Shown here: one piece after another, positions 8,118 through 15,083 of the stretch | How positions within the stretch are numbered: the stretch's first letter is position 1 | How the letters are laid out: each line of letters opens with the position of its first letter | Assembly: GCA_947258425.1 (NCBI GenBank) | Contig: CAMYIG010000059.1 | Location: forward strand, 1 to 15,083 | Length of the DNA stretch: 15,083 bases | Reading direction: 5' to 3' | Source: SZUA-76 sp945787585 | Lineage (GTDB): Bacteria; Pseudomonadota; Gammaproteobacteria; SZUA-140 | Notes under the pieces: generated by a model | Database searches by the model: none | What the model saw: only the letters and a program-made list of their open reading frames with translations | What the model was told of the DNA's origin: nothing | Position numbers and translations under genes: made by a program

Positions 8118-8131
8118 CTTACGCTAAGATT
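8115..8131. repeat. Perfect 7-base inverted repeat, 3-base loop
   Basis: AATCTTA (8115-8121) and TAAGATT (8125-8131) are perfect reverse complements around CGC. The element directly abuts the larger dyad at 8076-8117. No T run follows on either strand, so it does not look like a terminator. An operator or a hairpin in the glgBA leader is possible. Confidence 0.6.
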
Positions 8132-8158
8132 ACAGCATTATCGGTTATATATTTGCAA
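8129..8158 (-). promoter_or_regulatory. Candidate promoter for glgBA
   Basis: On the minus strand, TTGCAA (8158-8153) is followed after 18 bases by TGTAAT (8134-8129). These are partial matches to the sigma-70 -35 (4 of 6) and -10 (5 of 6) boxes. Transcription from here would give a leader of roughly 130 bases that includes the dyads at 8076-8117. This rests on box matching alone. Confidence 0.25.
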
Positions 8159-8226
8159 TTTTTTTGGATGAATTTATTTTTGCATTAAAACTGTTTTAGT
8201 GCGTTTTTAGCAACGCAGAATAGGTA

Positions 8227-8232
8227 TATACT
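8227..8232 (+). promoter_or_regulatory. Candidate -10 box for glgC
   Basis: TATACT matches the -10 consensus at five of six positions and lies about 40 bases before the glgC ATG. Seventeen bases upstream there is only TTTTTA (8204-8209), a poor -35, within a small stem (GCGTT 8201-8205, AACGC 8212-8216). If this is the promoter, it may need an activator. Confidence 0.3.
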
Positions 8233-8272
8233 TAAATGTAATGAAGTAAGCAATAGTGGGGTAGTAGGTTAA

Positions 8273-9541
8273 ATGAAATCGCAACAGTCACCACGCTTTA
8301 TTAGTAATCTGACGAGAAATACACTGGCTTTGATAATGGCGGGTGGGCGTGGGTCACGCCTCAAAGAGCTGACCACCTGGCGTGCAAAACCAGCCGTTCC
8401 GTTTGGCGGGAAATTTCGTATTATCGATTTTCCGTTATCAAACTGTATTAATTCAGGGATACGGCGCATAGGTGTATTGACTCAATACAAGGCGCATTCG
8501 TTGATTTTGCATATTCAACATGGCTGGGGCCATTTACGCGGTGAGTTTGGTGAGTTTGTCGAGCTATTGCCCGCACAGCAACGTATTGAGGCCTCGTGGT
8601 ATGCGGGTACGGCGGATTCTATTTATCAAAACCTCGATATCATTCGTGATCATTCGCCCGAATACGTGCTGATTCTTGCCGGTGACCATATCTATAAAAT
8701 GGATTACGGGGCGATGTTGGCGAAGCATGTCGAATCTGAAGCGGATCTGACAGTAGGTTGTATTGAAGTGACACTGGATAAGGCCTCTGCCTTTGGCGTA
8801 ATGGGCGTCGAAGAGGATATGCGCATCCGTACCTTTAAAGAGAAACCGGCGGACCCAGCGCCGATGCCCGGTCACGAAGACCATGCACTGTGCTCTATGG
8901 GGATCTATGTCTTTAATACCGCATTTCTGTTTGAGCAATTGATTCGTGATGCGGATACGCCCCGTTCGAACCGCGATTTTGGTCATGACATTATCCCTTA
9001 TGCGATCAAAAACTATCGCTCATTTGCCTATCCCTTCAAGAATTCAGAGACGGGCGTTCAGTCTTATTGGCGCGATGTCGGCACAGTGGATGCCTTCTGG
9101 GAGGCGAATCAGGAGCTGATCGGCGTGACACCGGAGTTAAATCTGTATGACGTTCAATGGCCCATCTGGACACATCAGGAGCAACTGCCGCCGGCAAAAT
9201 TCATCTTCGATGAAGATGATCGGCGTGGTATGGCGGTGGACTCAATGGTGTCTGGGGGCTGTATTATTTCCGGCGCGGTTGTGCGTCACTCATTACTGTT
9301 TTCCAATGTGACGGTGGATGATTATAGTAAGATTGATTCATCAGTGATTTTGCCAGATGTCGAGATTGGCAAGCACTGCCGAATCAGTCGTGCCGTCATC
9401 GATATCGGCTGTGTGATTCCCGATGGTACCCACATTGGTCAGGATATTGAAAAGGACAAGGAAAAATACCATGTCTCGCCGAATGGCATCGTACTGGTGA
9501 CATCAGATATGTTAGGACAGGAACTGCACTATGTCAGATAA
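8273..9541 (+). CDS. glgC: Glucose-1-phosphate adenylyltransferase (ADP-glucose pyrophosphorylase)
   Basis: GlgC makes ADP-glucose and pyrophosphate from glucose-1-phosphate and ATP, the committed and usually allosterically regulated step of bacterial glycogen synthesis. The 422-residue protein has the nucleotidyltransferase fingerprint GGRGSRLKEL (24-33), RAKPAVPFGGKFRIIDF from 37, WYAGTADS from 109, and LAGDHIYKMDY with Asp138. FGVMGV, the glucose-1-phosphate-binding FKEKP and SMGIYVF follow. A left-handed beta-helix domain closes the protein (VSGGCIISGAVV, VIDIGCVIPDG). Trp36 occupies the place of E. coli Lys39, a residue tied to fructose-1,6-bisphosphate activation. A weak AGG (8266-8268) precedes the ATG. 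The stop lies inside the next gene, an 11-base overlap. Confidence 0.97.
   Translation: MKSQQSPRFISNLTRNTLALIMAGGRGSRLKELTTWRAKPAVPFGGKFRIIDFPLSNCINSGIRRIGVLTQYKAHSLILHIQHGWGHLRGEFGEFVELLPAQQRIEASWYAGTADSIYQNLDIIRDHSPEYVLILAGDHIYKMDYGAMLAKHVESEADLTVGCIEVTLDKASAFGVMGVEEDMRIRTFKEKPADPAPMPGHEDHALCSMGIYVFNTAFLFEQLIRDADTPRSNRDFGHDIIPYAIKNYRSFAYPFKNSETGVQSYWRDVGTVDAFWEANQELIGVTPELNLYDVQWPIWTHQEQLPPAKFIFDEDDRRGMAVDSMVSGGCIISGAVVRHSLLFSNVTVDDYSKIDSSVILPDVEIGKHCRISRAVIDIGCVIPDGTHIGQDIEKDKEKYHVSPNGIVLVTSDMLGQELHYVR
9519..9522 (+). promoter_or_regulatory. Shine-Dalgarno of the GH57 gene, inside glgC
   Basis: AGGA, preceded by another AGGA at 9514-9517, ends eight bases before the ATG at 9531. The site lies within the last codons of glgC and supports the overlapping start. 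Confidence 0.5.
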
Positions 9542-11252
9542 AGCTGTGCAGGGACATCCATTGAACGTTGTTCTCTATTGGCATATGCACCAGCCGGATT
9601 ATCGTGATCTGCGTAATGGTGAGTACCACCTGCCGTGGACTTACCTGCACACTATCAAAGACTATGTCGATATGGTGGCACATCTGGAAAATCAACCGGC
9701 TGCGCGTGCGGTAGTGAACTTCGCACCCATTCTGCTTGAGCAGATTCAGGACTACGCACAGCAGTTAGATGATCACCTGCATCACGGCAAGGCGTTGCGT
9801 GATCCGCTGCTGGCCGCGCTGGCAGATCCTGTTTTGCACCTTGATGTCGATGCGCGTTTAATGCTTATTAAAACCTGTTTGCGTGCTAACCGACAGCGAC
9901 TGGTAGAGCGTTTCGACGCCTTTACTGTACTCGCCGATATGGCAGAAACGGGCATTCAGACGCCGCACATACTTGCCTATTATTCGGAGCAGTTTTTTGT
10001 CGATATGCTGGTCTGGTATCACCTGAGCTGGATGGGCGAAACCGTACGGAAGAGTGATGAGCGTATCAAGGCGTTGATGAAGCAGGCAAACCATTTCACT
10101 ATGCATGATCGCCACACCCTGGTTGAGATAATTCATGAATTAATGAGTGGTGTACTGAACCGTTATAAATTGTTAGCAGAAAGTGGCCGGATAGAACTCT
10201 CGGTGACACCCTATGCCCACCCCATTTTGCCACTGTTGATCGATCTGAAGAGTGCGCAGCAGGCGATGCCCAAGGTTGAGTTGCCATTGTCACCCGCTTA
10301 TCCCGGTGGGCTGGAAAGAAGTCGTTGGCATATGGCAAAGGGGCTGGCAGTCTTTAATGATACCTTTGGTTTTATGCCGAGTGGCTGCTGGCCGTCAGAG
10401 GGGAGTGTGAGCGCCGAAACCATCGAACTGATAGATGAGATGGGCCTTAAATGGCTGGCCAGTGGTGAAACCGTGTTACGCCAATCGCTGGAAAAATCGG
10501 CGGCCGCTGAGGCGGACAGTTATGTCGATGAATGTATTCACAAGGGGTATCAGTATCGCGATAATGAGGTGACCTGTTTTTTCCGTGATGATGGCCTTTC
10601 GGATCTGATTGGCTTTAAATATTCTGACTGGCATGCCGATGATGCTGTTGCGAATCTGATTCATCATCTCGATAATATTGCCGCCTGTTGTGCCGATAAG
10701 CCAGACAGACTGGTTTCAATCATTCTCGATGGTGAAAATGCCTGGGAGCATTATCCGGAGAATGGCTATCATTTTCTTTCTGCGCTCTATGAAAAGTTGA
10801 TTGAGCATGAAGGTATTCAATTGACGACGTATAGTGATTACCTATCGTCGCATAAGCAGCGCGCGCGGGTGGAAGAGATTGTCGCGGGTAGCTGGGTCTA
10901 CGGCACATTCTCAACCTGGATCGGCGAGAAAGACAAAAACCGTGCATGGGATATGCTGGTGGATGCAAAGAAGGTTTATGACCGGGTCATGACGGAAGGA
11001 AGACTGGATGAACAACAGCGACATAACGCGACGATACAACTGGCGACCTGCGAAAGTTCCGACTGGTTCTGGTGGATGGGCGAGTACAACTCGGCCGAGT
11101 CGGTATCTGCCTTTGAAGAGCAGTACCGGATGCATCTCAGTAACCTTTATCAGCTACTTGAGGTCGTGCCGCCGGAATATCTTACCAAAGCCTTTTCATT
11201 TGGGAGTGGCACACCTGCAATGGGTGGTGCAATGTTGCCGGGCAAACAATAG
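9531..11252 (+). CDS. Glycoside hydrolase family 57 protein (alpha-amylase/amylopullulanase-like)
   Basis: The 573-residue product is a GH57 enzyme of the COG1449 type. GH57 members act on alpha-glucans as amylases, pullulanases, 4-alpha-glucanotransferases or branching enzymes. The N-terminal motif WHMHQPDYR (17-25) is family region 1. SGCWPSEGSVS carries the probable nucleophile Glu290, and IILDGENAWEHY carries the probable acid/base Asp400. The later segment around WFWWMGEYNS is also typical of this subgroup. There is no signal peptide or membrane segment, so the enzyme should act in the cytoplasm on glycogen or maltodextrin. The start overlaps the end of glgC by 11 bases, and malQ follows after 9 bases, giving strong operon context. 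The exact activity cannot be read from sequence: hydrolase or debranching is my first guess, transferase second. Confidence 0.88.
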   Translation: MSDKAVQGHPLNVVLYWHMHQPDYRDLRNGEYHLPWTYLHTIKDYVDMVAHLENQPAARAVVNFAPILLEQIQDYAQQLDDHLHHGKALRDPLLAALADPVLHLDVDARLMLIKTCLRANRQRLVERFDAFTVLADMAETGIQTPHILAYYSEQFFVDMLVWYHLSWMGETVRKSDERIKALMKQANHFTMHDRHTLVEIIHELMSGVLNRYKLLAESGRIELSVTPYAHPILPLLIDLKSAQQAMPKVELPLSPAYPGGLERSRWHMAKGLAVFNDTFGFMPSGCWPSEGSVSAETIELIDEMGLKWLASGETVLRQSLEKSAAAEADSYVDECIHKGYQYRDNEVTCFFRDDGLSDLIGFKYSDWHADDAVANLIHHLDNIAACCADKPDRLVSIILDGENAWEHYPENGYHFLSALYEKLIEHEGIQLTTYSDYLSSHKQRARVEEIVAGSWVYGTFSTWIGEKDKNRAWDMLVDAKKVYDRVMTEGRLDEQQRHNATIQLATCESSDWFWWMGEYNSAESVSAFEEQYRMHLSNLYQLLEVVPPEYLTKAFSFGSGTPAMGGAMLPGKQ

Positions 11253-11261
11253 TAGACACGT

Positions 11262-12755
11262 ATGGCTGTAACCAGTGTTACCTTTACTATGCCTGATCAG
11301 CGCGCTGCCGGGGTTTTGCTCCATCCTACCTCCTTGCCGGGGCCATTGCAGCATGGTGATATTGGCCACGCCGCTTATCGCTTTATCGAGTTTTTACATA
11401 GCTGTGGTATCAAAGTGTGGCAGATGTTGCCACTGGGTCCTGTGCATGAAGATAAATCTCCCTATCAATGCCTCTCGGCACATGCCGGTAACCCTGCGCT
11501 GATTAGCCTTGACTGGCTTGTGGATCGCAAGTGGTTAGATCTGCAGTGTGTAGACCGTACTATGGATGATGAGCATTACCGCATGCACTGCCTGCAACAG
11601 GCCAAAATAAATTTTGATCAGCAGGCGAGCCAGACGTGGTTAACGCGATTGAATGTTTTTAAACAGAAACATGCTGCGTGGCTCGCGGACTATGCACTGT
11701 TTATGGCATTGAAACAGCACTATCAGGGGGCAGCGTGGTTTGAATGGCCGCTGGCGTTGCGTCATCGAAAAGCAGAAGCGCTCGCTGAAAGTTCTGCACA
11801 GCTAAGTGAGCTGATCGCACAGATCATCTTTGAACAGTTCATCTTTTTTACCCAGTGGCATGAGGTGCGTGAATACGCAGCTTCCCATGATGTGAAACTC
11901 TTTGGTGATATGCCGATCTTTGTTGCGCTGGACAGCGCTGATGTGTGGGCGCAACGACAAAATTTTTTGATGAATGAAAATGGTGAGATGAATTATGTCG
12001 CTGGTGTTCCCCCGGACGCGTTTTCGGATACCGGACAGCGCTGGGGGAATCCTCTGTATGACTGGAAGTTTATGAGTAATGACGGGTTTGAGTGGTGGAA
12101 AAGCCGTTTCACCACGCAACTGGAACTGTTTGACCTTATCCGTATCGATCACTTTCGGGGTCTCGAGGCGTGTTGGCAGATTCCCGCAGAAGAAGAGACT
12201 GCGATGAATGGCCGCTGGGAAAAAGTCCCTGGCGACGCACTATTAACTGCGTTATTTAACCACTTTTCATCTCTGCCACTGGTGGCGGAAGATCTCGGTG
12301 TCATCACTGCAGAGGTGATCGCGCTTAAAAACCGTTTTAATCTGCCGGGGATGAAGGTGTTGCAATTTGCATTTGACGGCAATACTCAAAACCCACACCT
12401 GCCACATCAGCACCAATCGCATGATTTGATTTATACCGGTACACATGACAACAATACAACGCTGGGCTGGATACGCGATACCAGTAGTTATAATAGTGAT
12501 TATTTCGAAGCTTATACCGCCAGCGGTGGCCTGGTAGAAGAAAAAAAAGTGCTGGCAATGATGCGCACTGCAATGGCATCGGTTTCGTACCTGTGTGTGA
12601 TTCCGATGCAGGATCTATTGATGCTGGGTGAAGAGGCGAGAATGAATACCCCCGGCACGACGGAAGACAACTGGCAGTGGCGCTTTACCTGGAAACAGCT
12701 CAAACCGACAATAGTAGATACTGTTAAACAGTATATTTACGTTTATCAGAGGTAA
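11262..12755 (+). CDS. malQ: 4-alpha-glucanotransferase (amylomaltase, GH77)
   Basis: MalQ disproportionates maltodextrins, moving alpha-1,4-glucan segments between chains and releasing glucose. The 497-residue protein is near the roughly 500-residue length of single-domain GH77 enzymes and lacks the long N-terminal extension of E. coli MalQ (about 690). It shows GVLLHPTSLPG near the N terminus, KSPYQCLSAHAGNPALI and GDMPIFVALDSADVW. The 250s loop region is VAGVPPDAFSDTGQRWGNPLYDW. Catalytic residues are nucleophile Asp296 in RIDHFRGLE, acid/base Glu343 in VAEDLG, and Asp396 in GTHDNNT. No clear Shine-Dalgarno precedes the ATG at 11262, and an in-frame ATG at 11289 is a possible alternative. 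The gene sits three bases before glgP. Confidence 0.95.
   Translation: MAVTSVTFTMPDQRAAGVLLHPTSLPGPLQHGDIGHAAYRFIEFLHSCGIKVWQMLPLGPVHEDKSPYQCLSAHAGNPALISLDWLVDRKWLDLQCVDRTMDDEHYRMHCLQQAKINFDQQASQTWLTRLNVFKQKHAAWLADYALFMALKQHYQGAAWFEWPLALRHRKAEALAESSAQLSELIAQIIFEQFIFFTQWHEVREYAASHDVKLFGDMPIFVALDSADVWAQRQNFLMNENGEMNYVAGVPPDAFSDTGQRWGNPLYDWKFMSNDGFEWWKSRFTTQLELFDLIRIDHFRGLEACWQIPAEEETAMNGRWEKVPGDALLTALFNHFSSLPLVAEDLGVITAEVIALKNRFNLPGMKVLQFAFDGNTQNPHLPHQHQSHDLIYTGTHDNNTTLGWIRDTSSYNSDYFEAYTASGGLVEEKKVLAMMRTAMASVSYLCVIPMQDLLMLGEEARMNTPGTTEDNWQWRFTWKQLKPTIVDTVKQYIYVYQR
12748..12752 (+). promoter_or_regulatory. Shine-Dalgarno of glgP, overlapping the malQ end
   Basis: AGAGG lies in the last codons of malQ and ends six bases before the ATG at 12759. 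It supports that start and indicates co-transcription with malQ. Confidence 0.6.
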
Positions 12756-12758
12756 TAT

Positions 12759-15083
12759 ATGAACAAAGAAAAGAACTTGTGTGAAGCGGAAATTCCTCCC
12801 ATGGAAGCGCTCGCAACAGACTATCAGACCTTGGCCAGTGACTTTCAACGCTATCTGGTGAGTCATCTCGGGCGTGATTTTGGTTGCATGCCACATTACC
12901 TCTATGAGGCATTCTCGCTAACCATCCGTGATCGGGTGATGGAAGACTGGCAACATACCTGGCGCTTGCATGAAGCTCCCGGGCGTCGCAAGGCCTATTA
13001 CATGTCACTTGAGTTTTTGATGGGACGGGCGCTGGGCAACCATATTCTAAACCTTGGTTTGAATGATGAAACCGAAACGGCAATGAACTGCTTCGCACTG
13101 GAGATGGAAGAAGTGACCAGTACAGAGATTGATGCTGGTTTGGGTAATGGTGGCCTGGGCAGACTCGCTGCCTGTTTCATGGATAGCTGTGCTACGTTAA
13201 AACTACCGGTTGTCGGTTACGGTATTCGCTATGAGTACGGCATGTTCCGTCAGGAGATCGATAACGGTTTTCAGATTGAAAAACCCGATCACTGGTTGCG
13301 TGACGGTAACCCATGGGAGCTAGAGCGGCCAGAGTATACCCAGCGGATCAAGTTCGGTGGGCGGGTTACGCAAATTGCCGATATGGAGGGGAACCGTCGA
13401 TACCAGTGGCTGGACACTGATGATGTTCTCGCGATTCCTTATGACGTGCCGGTGTCTGGCTATAAAAATAATATCGTCAATACCCTGCGATTATGGTCCG
13501 CCAGCGCGACCAGTGAATTTAGTCTGGAAGAGTTCAATGCTGGCGACTACCCAGAGGCGGTTGAGGCGAAGAACGATGCTGAACACATCACCATGGTGCT
13601 ATACCCCAATGATGCCAGTGAAAATGGCAAAGAGCTGCGATTGAAGCAGCAATATTTTCTTGCCTCAGCAAGTCTGCAAGATGTGTTGCGCATGTGGGAA
13701 CAGAATGAAGGCAAGGACTATAGTAAGTTCGCGAGTCTCAATGTCTTTCAGATGAACGATACCCATCCAACCATTGCAGTGGCAGAATTAATGCGACTGC
13801 TAATGGATGAAAAGGGGTTGCCGTGGGACGACGCATGGGCCATCACCAGTCAAACGATGGCCTATACCAATCATACCCTGCTGCCTGAAGCGCTGGAGAA
13901 GTGGCCAGTACATCTGTTCGAAAAATTGTTACCACGGCTGTTACAGATCATTTATGAAATCAATGCACGTTTTCTCCGCCTGGTGGCAAGGCAATGGCCG
14001 GGGGATAGTGAGCGCCAGGTCAGGATGTCGATTATCGAAGAGGGTGATGTTCAGCAGGTACGCATGGCCTATCTTGCCATTGTGGGGAGTTTTTCAGTGA
14101 ATGGGGTTGCGGCACTTCATTCTCATCTGTTGGTGAAGGGGTTGTTCAGCGACTTTTATGCGTTATGGCCAGAACGATTCAATAATAAGACCAATGGTGT
14201 TACGCCAAGGCGTTGGGTAGCACATGCGAATCCTGAGATGAGCGAACTCATTAATGAACAGATTGGTGATCAATGGCAGTATGCGTTCTCCGGTGTGAGT
14301 GAACTCAAAGCGTTTAATAAAGATAAGGCATTTGCACAGCGCTGGCACGCGGTCAAGACGGCCAAAAAACAGCGCCTCGCTGAGCTGGTGAAAGAACACT
14401 GCGATGTTGATTTTGATGTGACAGCAATGTTTGACGTACAAGTTAAGCGTATTCATGAATACAAGCGCCAGCTGTTAAACCTGCTACACGTTATTCATCT
14501 TTACGATCGGATTAAACGTGGTGATACAGAACAGTGGACGAATCGTTGTGTACTGGTCGGTGGCAAAGCGGCACCGGGATACCAGATGGCGAAGATGATC
14601 ATTAAGCTGATCAATAATGTTGCCGAAGTGATCAACAATGATCCGCAGGTGGGTGATCGTCTAAAGCTCGCCTTTATCCCGAACTATGGCGTCTCCAAGA
14701 TGGAGATCATCTGCCCCGGTACCGATCTATCAGAACAGATATCCACCGCCGGTAAAGAGGCCTCAGGCACCGGTAACATGAAGTTTATGATGAATGGTGC
14801 GGTCACCATCGGCACTTATGATGGCGCCAATATCGAAATACTGGAAGCAGTAGGCGAGGAGAATTTCTTTCTCTTTGGCCTAAGGGCGGAGGAGGTTGAG
14901 GCACAACGCGGTAACTATCAACCCGCCGCACTGGTTGAGGCGGATGAAGACCTGAAACGTGTAATGCATCTGCTGCAATGCGGACACTTTAACTCCTTTG
15001 AACCAAAGATATTCGATGATGTGATCGGTTCATTATTAAATCCCAATGATCCATGGTTGACGCTGGCGGATTTCAGAAGTTAT
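12759..15083 (+). CDS. glgP: Glycogen/maltodextrin phosphorylase (GT35), 3' end beyond the window
   Basis: The frame is open from ATG 12759 to the last base, giving 775 codons of an expected 800-840. The enzyme phosphorolyses alpha-1,4-glucan from the non-reducing end to glucose-1-phosphate, using pyridoxal phosphate. The N-terminal region has RRKAYYMSLEFLMGRAL, then AGLGNGGLGRLAACFMDS and GYGIRYEYGMFRQ, typical of the family core. NDTHPTIAVAELMRLL, TNGVTPRRW and QVKRIHEYKRQLLNLL follow. The diagnostic EASGTGNMKFMMNGA carries the PLP-binding Lys675, and TIGTYDGANIEI comes next. MalP and GlgP types cannot be separated firmly here; the glg cluster context favours GlgP. It is the last visible gene of the glgC-GH57-malQ-glgP run, and whether more genes follow is unknown. 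Confidence 0.96.
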   Translation, partial: MNKEKNLCEAEIPPMEALATDYQTLASDFQRYLVSHLGRDFGCMPHYLYEAFSLTIRDRVMEDWQHTWRLHEAPGRRKAYYMSLEFLMGRALGNHILNLGLNDETETAMNCFALEMEEVTSTEIDAGLGNGGLGRLAACFMDSCATLKLPVVGYGIRYEYGMFRQEIDNGFQIEKPDHWLRDGNPWELERPEYTQRIKFGGRVTQIADMEGNRRYQWLDTDDVLAIPYDVPVSGYKNNIVNTLRLWSASATSEFSLEEFNAGDYPEAVEAKNDAEHITMVLYPNDASENGKELRLKQQYFLASASLQDVLRMWEQNEGKDYSKFASLNVFQMNDTHPTIAVAELMRLLMDEKGLPWDDAWAITSQTMAYTNHTLLPEALEKWPVHLFEKLLPRLLQIIYEINARFLRLVARQWPGDSERQVRMSIIEEGDVQQVRMAYLAIVGSFSVNGVAALHSHLLVKGLFSDFYALWPERFNNKTNGVTPRRWVAHANPEMSELINEQIGDQWQYAFSGVSELKAFNKDKAFAQRWHAVKTAKKQRLAELVKEHCDVDFDVTAMFDVQVKRIHEYKRQLLNLLHVIHLYDRIKRGDTEQWTNRCVLVGGKAAPGYQMAKMIIKLINNVAEVINNDPQVGDRLKLAFIPNYGVSKMEIICPGTDLSEQISTAGKEASGTGNMKFMMNGAVTIGTYDGANIEILEAVGEENFFLFGLRAEEVEAQRGNYQPAALVEADEDLKRVMHLLQCGHFNSFEPKIFDDVIGSLLNPNDPWLTLADFRSY

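Larger units (their letters stand above)
7992..8272. promoter_or_regulatory. Divergent glgBA / glgC control region
   Basis: This 281-base region separates the divergent glgB and glgC starts and must hold signals for both transcription units. It is much richer in A+T than the flanking genes, mainly at 8141-8250. It contains an imperfect 42-base dyad (8076-8117), a 7-base perfect hairpin (8115-8131) and a 5-base stem (8201-8216). A TTGCAAttttttt / TTTTTGCATT pair of related motifs lies at 8153-8165 and 8176-8186. No coding region longer than chance is convincing here. Candidate promoter boxes are listed separately with low confidence. Confidence 0.75.

Noticed and set aside
8115..8131. Terminator in the divergent region
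   Set aside because: The hairpin has a low-GC stem and no T run on either side, and a terminator would make little sense between two divergent starts.
7959..8171. 70-codon plus-strand frame spanning the glgB start and the divergent region
   Set aside because: It starts inside glgB on the opposite strand, has no ribosome binding site and covers the dyad-rich control region. A small hydrophobic peptide cannot be fully excluded, but nothing supports it.
1..15083. Mobile element, phage, defence system or CRISPR array
   Set aside because: Almost all bases are taken by recognisable metabolic genes. I saw no transposase, integrase, terminal repeats or spaced direct repeats.

Overview
This is a 15.1 kb stretch of a bacterial chromosome, most likely from a proteobacterium and probably a gammaproteobacterium. 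The cytochrome bc1 subunits and GlgA, GlgB and GlgC are of proteobacterial type. No rRNA, tRNA or other taxonomic marker is present, so a finer placement is not supported. Genes are dense, base composition looks even, and I see no insertion sequence, integrase, CRISPR array or phage gene. It reads as core central-carbon metabolism rather than an accessory island.

Layout. (1) 1-1082, plus strand: the 3' end of cytochrome b (petB) overlapping a complete cytochrome c1 gene (petC), the end of a bc1-complex operon. (2) 1189-4292, plus strand: gnd, zwf and pgl, which encode the whole oxidative pentose phosphate branch in reverse order of the pathway. (3) 4321-7991, minus strand: glgB then glgA in transcription order, overlapping by ATGA, convergent with pgl. 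(4) 7992-8272: a divergent control region rich in dyad symmetry. (5) 8273 to the window end, plus strand: glgC, a GH57 glycoside hydrolase, malQ and glgP, packed with overlaps or very short gaps. glgP runs off the right edge.

How the genes fit together. GlgC makes ADP-glucose, GlgA polymerises it and GlgB adds branches. GlgP releases glucose-1-phosphate from the polymer, MalQ recycles short maltodextrins, and the GH57 protein probably hydrolyses or rearranges alpha-glucan. Zwf, Pgl and Gnd could oxidise the resulting glucose-6-phosphate to ribulose-5-phosphate and reduced nicotinamide cofactor. The window thus carries glycogen synthesis, glycogen breakdown and an oxidative outlet side by side. 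Phosphoglucomutase and a GlgX-type debranching enzyme are not seen here.

Points worth a second look are the GH57 enzyme translationally coupled to glgC, the nested inverted repeats between glgB and glgC, a short 6-phosphogluconate dehydrogenase whose fingerprint suggests NAD+ use, and a Trp in GlgC where the E. coli enzyme has the activator-site Lys39. I found no convincing wholly new system. The novelty lies in gene arrangement and probable regulation.
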